Below, one piece after another: positions 59,552 through 64,000 of a stretch of DNA of 64,000 bases. Numbering within the stretch: the stretch's first letter is position 1; every line of letters starts with the position of its first letter. Source of the stretch: Tessaracoccus sp. OH4464_COT-324 (GTDB lineage Bacteria; Actinomycetota; Actinomycetes; Propionibacteriales; Propionibacteriaceae); contig NZ_RQYZ01000017.1 in assembly GCF_003932855.1 (NCBI RefSeq), forward strand, positions 1 to 64,000, read 5' to 3'. The notes beneath the pieces were generated by a model. The model had not been told where the DNA came from and searched no databases. It saw only the letters and a program-made list of their open reading frames with translations. Both the position numbers and the translations under genes were made by a program.

Positions 59552-59910
59552 TGGAAGAGATTGTCTACCAGCGTGAAGCGACGCCAAATCAGAAATGGAC
59601 CAACAGGGCCTTCCAGCTGCAGCAGGAAGGCAAGCTGGTGGCCACCTTGAGGATTGGCGAATCCGCGGAGGTATTCGTGCAGGGCCTTTGCCCTCGCTGC
59701 AACAAGACGTTCCAGACTGTTATTTCGCGGGAGATCACCGCAGTCGACCACCAGCATCTGGGGGTGGGTGAATCCACGGTCGGCGCCTCGCCACGCTACG
59801 AAAGGCAGGCGGTGGTTTGCAGCGCCTCCCCGGCCAAGGGAGCGCCGAGCGACGCAATGGGCTGTGGCGCCTGCTTCAGCGTCTTCGCGAAAGTTCAGGA
59901 AACGCGATGA
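59545..59910 (+). CDS. Small Cys-rich protein, possible zinc ribbon
   Basis: This 121-residue protein contains CPRC near residue 49 and C-x2-C-type GCGAC near residue 106, with one more Cys near residue 91, suggesting a bound Zn. The segment between reads as beta strands (VFVQGLCPRCNKTFQTV). No family is recognised. The ATG at 59545 overlaps the CHAT stop; ATG 59551 is an alternative. The TGA overlaps the next ATG, so it is co-translated with the CHAT and membrane proteins and may be an adaptor or a substrate of the peptidase. Confidence 0.65.
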   Translation: MVMEEIVYQREATPNQKWTNRAFQLQQEGKLVATLRIGESAEVFVQGLCPRCNKTFQTVISREITAVDHQHLGVGESTVGASPRYERQAVVCSASPAKGAPSDAMGCGACFSVFAKVQETR

Positions 59911-60572
59911 GCACAACCGACGCTGACCGGCCCGACGATGATGGCTTCCCCAGCCAGCCTCCGCAGGCGCCCACCGGCGATGAGCAGCTGATCCTTGAGG
60001 AATGGCAGAAGCTCAGCGAACTGGCCCTGGCTGAGGTGGACGCTTCGGCTGCCAAGTGGAAAGAAGGGCTGCTCGCTCTCGCCACCACCTCGGCATCAGG
60101 GTTCCTCTTGCTCAAGGGCGTCGGCCTGGAGTCCGCAGAGGGCATGTGGTTTTGGATCGTTCTGATCTTGTGGGCCCTGGCTTCGGCGGTCGGCTTGGGC
60201 GGGCTCTGGCTCGGGCTTGCGGCCGCCGCTGGCACGCCAAGAAGGTTGGGCTATGAGGAATTCGCTCAACGGTACCGCTCGCTGTTCGCGTTCCGTCGCC
60301 AGCAGAGCAAGCGGGTTGCCCGGCAGCTCCTGCTGGCGAGGACGACCATCTTGGTGAGCATTTCCTGCACCCTGCTGGGTGGTTTCCTTCTGCAGGTTGC
60401 CCCGACGGCCGGTGAGCCCAGGCTTGAGGTGCAGACCACAGCCGGGACCCACTGTGGGACCGTGAGATCCGCCGACAACGGAGAGATTCACCTACTGGTT
60501 GCCCGACGGCGCGATCCGTTGATCATCCCGCTGCAGGAAGTGACAAATCTCCGCCCACGTTCCTCCTGTTAG
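59907..60572 (+). CDS. Membrane protein of the TPR-CHAT operon
   Basis: This 221-residue protein has a Pro/Asp-rich disordered N-terminus, an amphipathic helix (LILEEWQKLSELALAEV), and three hydrophobic segments: a weak one at about 57-68, strong ones at about 78-107 and 143-165. The C-terminal 55 residues look like a soluble beta domain. No family is recognised. The ATG overlaps the upstream stop as ATGA; the longer frame lies in the previous gene. A membrane protein beside a CHAT peptidase could be a pore-type effector released by cleavage, but this is inference. Confidence 0.65.
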   Translation: MSTTDADRPDDDGFPSQPPQAPTGDEQLILEEWQKLSELALAEVDASAAKWKEGLLALATTSASGFLLLKGVGLESAEGMWFWIVLILWALASAVGLGGLWLGLAAAAGTPRRLGYEEFAQRYRSLFAFRRQQSKRVARQLLLARTTILVSISCTLLGGFLLQVAPTAGEPRLEVQTTAGTHCGTVRSADNGEIHLLVARRRDPLIIPLQEVTNLRPRSSC

Positions 60573-60652
60573 GCACCCGCCACGCGACGGGTATCGGCCA
60601 GGGGGTGCGCACTCTCGGTTCGGCACCCGCTACTGTCTGCTTGGGAGGTGCC

Positions 60653-61246
60653 ATGAAACCCGATTACCCGCTGCTTGGGCTGCTTGCCCGTAACCCTGCG
60701 TCCGGCTACGACCTCGGCAAGTGGCTGCGCCTGGATGGCCAGTTCCTGGGCCGCAAGCCGTCGATGAGCCCGATCTACCGTGCCCTGAATGAGTTGAAGG
60801 GGCGGGGCTGGGTGACGACGACCTCCGGGGGCAGCGGCGCGGGTCCGGAGGCGAAGGTGTACGCCCTGACGCCCGCCGGCCGGGAGGCGCTCATCGAGTG
60901 GGCCAGGGGCGAGTACGTGCCCGCCGCGCGCCCGATGTCGCCCGATTTCATGGTGCGGATGAACTTCGCGGGCCAGCTTGGCCCGGAGTACGCGTTGCGG
61001 ATCGTCCAGACGGAGCTGGCGTTTCGTCGCGCCCAGCGGCAGGCCGAGTTCGACGGGGGGCACGGGCTGGGTCTGGTGGATCCGGTGCCGGAGATCGACT
61101 CGGGTTGGCTCGCGGAGATCTACCACATCACCCACGACCGGGGGTGGCAGAACACGTCGCTCTACATCGGGTGGCTGGAAACGACGGAACGCTACCTGCT
61201 TCGCCGGGTTTCCCAATCAGACCCAGATATTCCCACCCGGTGTTAG
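60653..61246 (+). CDS. PadR-family transcriptional regulator
   Basis: This 197-residue protein has a PadR winged helix (residues 1-85: PLLGLLARNPASGYDLGKWL, PIYRALNELKGRGWV, VYALTPAGREAL) and a C-terminal helical dimer domain of about 100 residues. ATG 60653 follows GGGAGGTG. A TACTGT (60631-60636) is a likely -10, and the same GCTACTGTC string recurs at 61251-61259 before the importer operon. It may control itself and the importer; no strong palindrome was found. Confidence 0.85.
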   Translation: MKPDYPLLGLLARNPASGYDLGKWLRLDGQFLGRKPSMSPIYRALNELKGRGWVTTTSGGSGAGPEAKVYALTPAGREALIEWARGEYVPAARPMSPDFMVRMNFAGQLGPEYALRIVQTELAFRRAQRQAEFDGGHGLGLVDPVPEIDSGWLAEIYHITHDRGWQNTSLYIGWLETTERYLLRRVSQSDPDIPTRC

Positions 61247-61250
61247 CTGT

Positions 61251-61259
61251 GCTACTGTC
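61251..61259 (+). promoter_or_regulatory. Candidate promoter motif of the importer operon
   Basis: GCTACTGTC occurs here and at 60630-60638, each in the right place for a -10 (TACTGT). The region after it (61263-61354) would be the mRNA leader and holds a small TTGGGAA/TTCCC hairpin. No known riboswitch pattern was recognised. Confidence 0.35.
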
Positions 61260-61354
61260 ACACCCGTAGCTGCGGAGCTGCCTTGCGCTTATCCAGCTTG
61301 GGAACTCCCGTAACTATTCCCGAACAGTCATAGTCGCCTGAATCCGGAGGAACA

Positions 61355-61417
61355 GTGGATATATTCTCTCCCCTCGTCGGCGGCTCGCCTGCGCCCACCG
61401 CTCGAAAGGAGTCTTGA
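61355..61417 (+). CDS. Twenty-codon leader ORF coupled to the importer permease
   Basis: GTG 61355 follows GGAGGAACA and encodes [20 protein letters not shown]. The TGA at 61415-61417 overlaps the permease ATG as TGATG, and the permease's own AAGGAG lies inside the small ORF. It could be an attenuator-type or translationally coupled leader peptide. There are no Cys residues or runs of one amino acid to suggest a sensed compound. Confidence 0.45.
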   Translation: MDIFSPLVGGSPAPTARKES

Positions 61418-62223
61418 TGAGCGCTACCACGGCTTCCACCGCGGCCAAGGAAGGCCGCAACACGAAACGTAAAACAGGTGCCTCGAAAGCCAACATTCTG
61501 AGCATTGTCTCGGTTGTCGGCGGCATCTTCCTCTGGTGGCTGCTGTCCCTGATCCCCGGTACGTTGCTGCCTGGGCCCCAGCTCGTCGTCGTGCGGTTCG
61601 GCCAGTTGATCGCGGATGGCACCTGGTTCAGCGACCTGGCTGCTTCCCTGCAGCGCGTGCTGCTTGGCTTCTTCATCGGCGCCGGCCTCGCCATCCCTCT
61701 CGGCTTCGCGATGGGCTGGTACTGGCAGGTGCGGGCGGTGATCGAACCCTGGACCCAGTTCTTCCGCACCATTCCCCCGCTCGCGATCATCCCCGTCGCC
61801 ATCATCCTGATGGGTATCGGCGAGGTGCCCAAGGTGTTCGTCATCACCCTGGCCAGCTTCCTCGTCGCCATCATCGCAACCTTCCAGGGCGTGTTGAACG
61901 TTGACAAGACGCTGATCAACGCTGGCCGAGTGCTGGGCGCCAGCGACATGGTGATCTTCCGCCGTATCGCGGTGCCCGCGTCCACGCCGTTCATCATGGT
62001 GGGTCTGCGCCAGGCACTCGGCTCCGCCTGGGCCACGCTCGTCGCGGCCGAACTCATCGCGGCCGACGGCGGCCTCGGCTACCGGATGCAGAGCGCGCAG
62101 GTCTACAACGACCTGCCCACTATCTTCGTCTCCCTCGTCACCATCGGCGTGTTCGGCCTGTTCATGGACCGGGCTCTGCTGTGGTGCGACACCAAACTCA
62201 CCAGCTGGCAGGAGCGGCGATGA
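61417..62223 (+). CDS. ABC importer permease (SsuC/TauC/NrtB family)
   Basis: This 268-residue permease of the nitrate/sulfonate/taurine class has six helices and the EAA-type motif [21 protein letters not shown] near residue 163, plus [20 protein letters not shown] near residue 110, both typical of SsuC/TauC. ATG 61417 follows AAGGAG by five bases. The N-terminal 25 residues are basic and disordered. The substrate could be a sulfonate, taurine, nitrate or a thiamine precursor; nothing here decides it. It overlaps the ATPase gene by 4 nt. Confidence 0.9.
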   Translation: MSATTASTAAKEGRNTKRKTGASKANILSIVSVVGGIFLWWLLSLIPGTLLPGPQLVVVRFGQLIADGTWFSDLAASLQRVLLGFFIGAGLAIPLGFAMGWYWQVRAVIEPWTQFFRTIPPLAIIPVAIILMGIGEVPKVFVITLASFLVAIIATFQGVLNVDKTLINAGRVLGASDMVIFRRIAVPASTPFIMVGLRQALGSAWATLVAAELIAADGGLGYRMQSAQVYNDLPTIFVSLVTIGVFGLFMDRALLWCDTKLTSWQERR

Positions 62224-62981
62224 CCACCAAAATCCACTTCGACGGCGTAAGCGCCGAGTTCGAACTCAAAGGAAAACCGTTTCTCGCGGTGGACAACGTA
62301 GATCTGGAGATCGGGGACAACGAGTTCGTCACCGTCGTCGGCCCCTCCGGCTGCGGCAAGTCCACCCTGATGAACATGGCCGCAGGTCTGCTCACCCCGA
62401 CGTCGGGCCGCGTGCTCGTCGACGGCAAGGAGGTCACTGGCCCTGGTCCCGAGCGCGGCGTCATCTTCCAGCAGTACGCGCTCTTCCCCTGGATGACGGT
62501 TCGGCAGAACGTCGAGTTCGGGCTGGAGTTGCAGAAGATCCCGAAAGAGGAACGCACCGCGATCGCGGACCGCCACCTTGAACTCACCGGCCTGCTGAGC
62601 TTTGCCGAGGCGCTGCCCAAGAACCTCTCCGGCGGCATGAAACAGCGCTGCGCCATCGCCCGGGCCTACGCGGTGAACCCCAGCATCCTGCTCATGGACG
62701 AGCCCTTCGGCGCGCTGGATGCGCTGACACGCGTGCAGATGCAGGTGCAGCTGCTGGAGACGTGGCGCAAGGAGAAGCGAACCGTGATGTTCATCACGCA
62801 CGACGTGGACGAAGCCGTTTACCTGGCCACCCGCGTGATTGTGATGGCCGCCCGTCCGGGGCGTATCTTCAAAATCATCCCCGTCAATCTGCCGGCGGAT
62901 CGCGACGAGGATATCCGCCTTACCCCGGAATTCGCTGCGCTGCGCAACGAAGTCTGGAACGCTGTTTATCACCAAGACTGA
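62220..62981 (+). CDS. ABC importer ATPase (SsuB/TauB family)
   Basis: This 253-residue ATPase shows Walker [10 protein letters not shown] near residue 41, Q-loop [10 protein letters not shown], signature [16 protein letters not shown] near residue 140, Walker [16 protein letters not shown] and H-loop [13 protein letters not shown]. The FGALDALTR and DVDEAV sequences are characteristic of SsuB/TauB/NrtD. ATG 62220 overlaps the permease stop as ATGA. Confidence 0.92.
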   Translation: MTTKIHFDGVSAEFELKGKPFLAVDNVDLEIGDNEFVTVVGPSGCGKSTLMNMAAGLLTPTSGRVLVDGKEVTGPGPERGVIFQQYALFPWMTVRQNVEFGLELQKIPKEERTAIADRHLELTGLLSFAEALPKNLSGGMKQRCAIARAYAVNPSILLMDEPFGALDALTRVQMQVQLLETWRKEKRTVMFITHDVDEAVYLATRVIVMAARPGRIFKIIPVNLPADRDEDIRLTPEFAALRNEVWNAVYHQD

Positions 62982-63017
62982 AGCTAGAACCCTGGCCCAG
63001 AAAACAAAGGAAAACCA

Positions 63018-63998
63018 ATGAACATCAACCGTCGTACTCTGCTCATCGGCTCGCTCGGCGTCGCCGGCGCGTCCGCGCTGTCCGCCTGCGGCGGCGACAC
63101 ACCCGCAGGTGTTGACAAGATCGTGGTCGGCTACATCGCTGACGGAAACGGCGCGACGCTGGTCACGGTGGCCAACAAGCTGGACCTGTGGAAGAAGCAC
63201 GGCCTAGAGGTGCAGACGAAGACCTTCACCAACGGCCCCCTCCAGGTGCAGGCCCTCGGCACCGGCGACATCGACTTCGGCTACATCGGCCCCGGCGCCA
63301 TGTGGCTGCCGATGAAGGGCGACGCGAGCATCGTCACCCTCAACTCGCTCGGCACCGCCGACCGCATCATCGCCCAGGAGGGCATCGCTAGCCTCAAGGA
63401 TCTCAAGGGCAAGACCGTGGGCGTGCCGGAGGGCACCTCGGGTGACATGCTGCTCAACCTGGCGCTCGAAGCCAACGGCATGACCGTGGACGACATCAAG
63501 CGCACCCCGATGGACCCGCCCACCACGATCTCCGCGTTCAGCGCCGGTCAGATCGATGCCGCCGCCATCTGGTACCCGCACGTCGCCACCATCAAGGCGA
63601 AGGTGCCTAACCTCGTCGAGGTGGTCAAGTCCACCGACTTCCCGGAGCTCGCCTTCCCCGCCGCCCAGGTGGCTGGCAAGTCGATCGCGAAGGACAAGCC
63701 CGCCGTGCTGAAGAAGTTCCAGGCCGTTGCCAAGGAGGCCTTCACCTGGGCTGCCGCCAACCGCGAGGAACTGGTGAAGGAACTGGCCACCTTCCTGAAG
63801 GCCCCGGCCGAGTCGCTCACCTCCGAGCAGGAGTTCGTCGACATTCTCACCCCGGAGAAGCTGAAGCCCCTCATTGAGGACGGCACCGTCAAGAAGTGGC
63901 TCACCACCCTCAACAAGCAGTTCATCAAGGCCGGCAAGCTTGAGGCCGAGGGCAACCCCGACGAGTACTTCCTGGGCGCTGAGTACCTGCAAGCATGA
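63018..63998 (+). CDS. Substrate-binding lipoprotein (SsuA/TauA/NMT1 type)
   Basis: This 326-residue lipoprotein has a twin-arginine-like NRRTLLIG start and lipobox LSAC with Cys24. The mature protein is an NMT1/OpuAC-type binding fold: VGYIADGNGATLVTVANKLDLW, GDIDFGYIGPGAMW near residue 86, KGKTVGVPEGTSGDMLLN near residue 130, FSAGQIDAAAIWYPHV near residue 175. It feeds the adjacent permease. The ATG follows AAAGGAAAA. The last codons overlap a further ATG (63995), so the operon continues past the window. Confidence 0.9.
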   Translation: MNINRRTLLIGSLGVAGASALSACGGDTPAGVDKIVVGYIADGNGATLVTVANKLDLWKKHGLEVQTKTFTNGPLQVQALGTGDIDFGYIGPGAMWLPMKGDASIVTLNSLGTADRIIAQEGIASLKDLKGKTVGVPEGTSGDMLLNLALEANGMTVDDIKRTPMDPPTTISAFSAGQIDAAAIWYPHVATIKAKVPNLVEVVKSTDFPELAFPAAQVAGKSIAKDKPAVLKKFQAVAKEAFTWAAANREELVKELATFLKAPAESLTSEQEFVDILTPEKLKPLIEDGTVKKWLTTLNKQFIKAGKLEAEGNPDEYFLGAEYLQA

Positions 63999-64000
63999 GC
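63995..64000 (+). CDS. Start of a further operon gene, cut by the window
   Basis: ATGAGC at 63995 overlaps the stop of the binding-protein gene in the same ATGA fashion used across this operon. Only two codons are present, so nothing can be said of the product. Confidence 0.35.

Noticed and set aside
61260-61354. A riboswitch before the importer operon
   Set aside because: I compared it with TPP, SAM-I and cobalamin patterns and found no matching conserved blocks; only a weak 5-bp hairpin is present.
63204-63992. A 262-codon minus-strand frame
   Set aside because: Antisense to the binding-protein gene; Gly/Leu/His-rich shadow.

Overview
The window is high-GC DNA from an actinomycete. The Actinobacteria-type kinase and cell-wall operon (fhaA-fhaB-pstP-rodA-pbpA-pknB-DUF881-crgA), TAGACT/TATAAT-like -10 boxes, and several apparently leaderless GTG/ATG starts support this. 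A cobalamin-riboswitch-controlled B12 importer next to meaB (the chaperone of methylmalonyl-CoA mutase) suggests a propionate-forming lineage such as Propionibacteriaceae; that family call is inference.

Layout. (1) 1-5.5 kb: a hypothetical protein, a DEDDh 3'-5' exonuclease, and a PadR-regulated ABC/FtsX module on the minus strand with a clear palindromic operator. (2) 5.5-14.63 kb: a complete type I-E CRISPR-Cas operon, cas3-cse1-cse2-cas7-cas5-cas6e-cas1-cas2, whose genes overlap by 1-8 nt. Its long 5' region carries a lone CRISPR-repeat-like hairpin and a 10-codon ORF coupled to cas3. (3) 14.63-28.33 kb: a very large array. By hand count the main block has 215 repeats of 28 nt and 214 spacers, mostly 33 nt. 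Then comes an ASCH-domain gene, followed by three degenerate repeats. Spacers include a family reading as pentapeptide-repeat codons, a pair from overlapping protospacers, pairs from diverged homologous targets, and one recent spacer duplication with a damaged repeat.

(4) 28.7-34.4 kb: a secreted protein ending in a bare LPXTG-like motif, a divergent B12 riboswitch, btuC-btuD-btuF, and meaB. (5) 34.4-44.6 kb: the Ser/Thr-kinase, FHA and cell-elongation operon, crgA with a terminator, then lysS. (6) 44.7-49.5 kb: membrane proteins (one a VanZ-RDD fusion), a DUF1707 protein, a two-component system and a DUF3060-like lipoprotein. (7) 49.7-56.8 kb: a P-type cation ATPase and a TetR-controlled heterodimeric ABC exporter. 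(8) 57.1-60.6 kb: a three-gene operon encoding a TPR-CHAT protein, a Cys-rich small protein and a membrane protein; this is the best candidate for an unnamed conflict or signalling module. (9) 60.65-64 kb: a second PadR regulator and a nitrate/sulfonate/taurine-type ABC importer preceded by a translationally coupled 20-codon ORF.

The most unusual signals are the repeat-like hairpin in the cas leader, which keeps the array repeat's 5+6+4+6+7 geometry with a compensated base pair; the ASCH gene between the main array and its trailer repeats; and the TPR-CHAT operon. All coordinates, counts and family calls come from reading the sequence; no database search was run.
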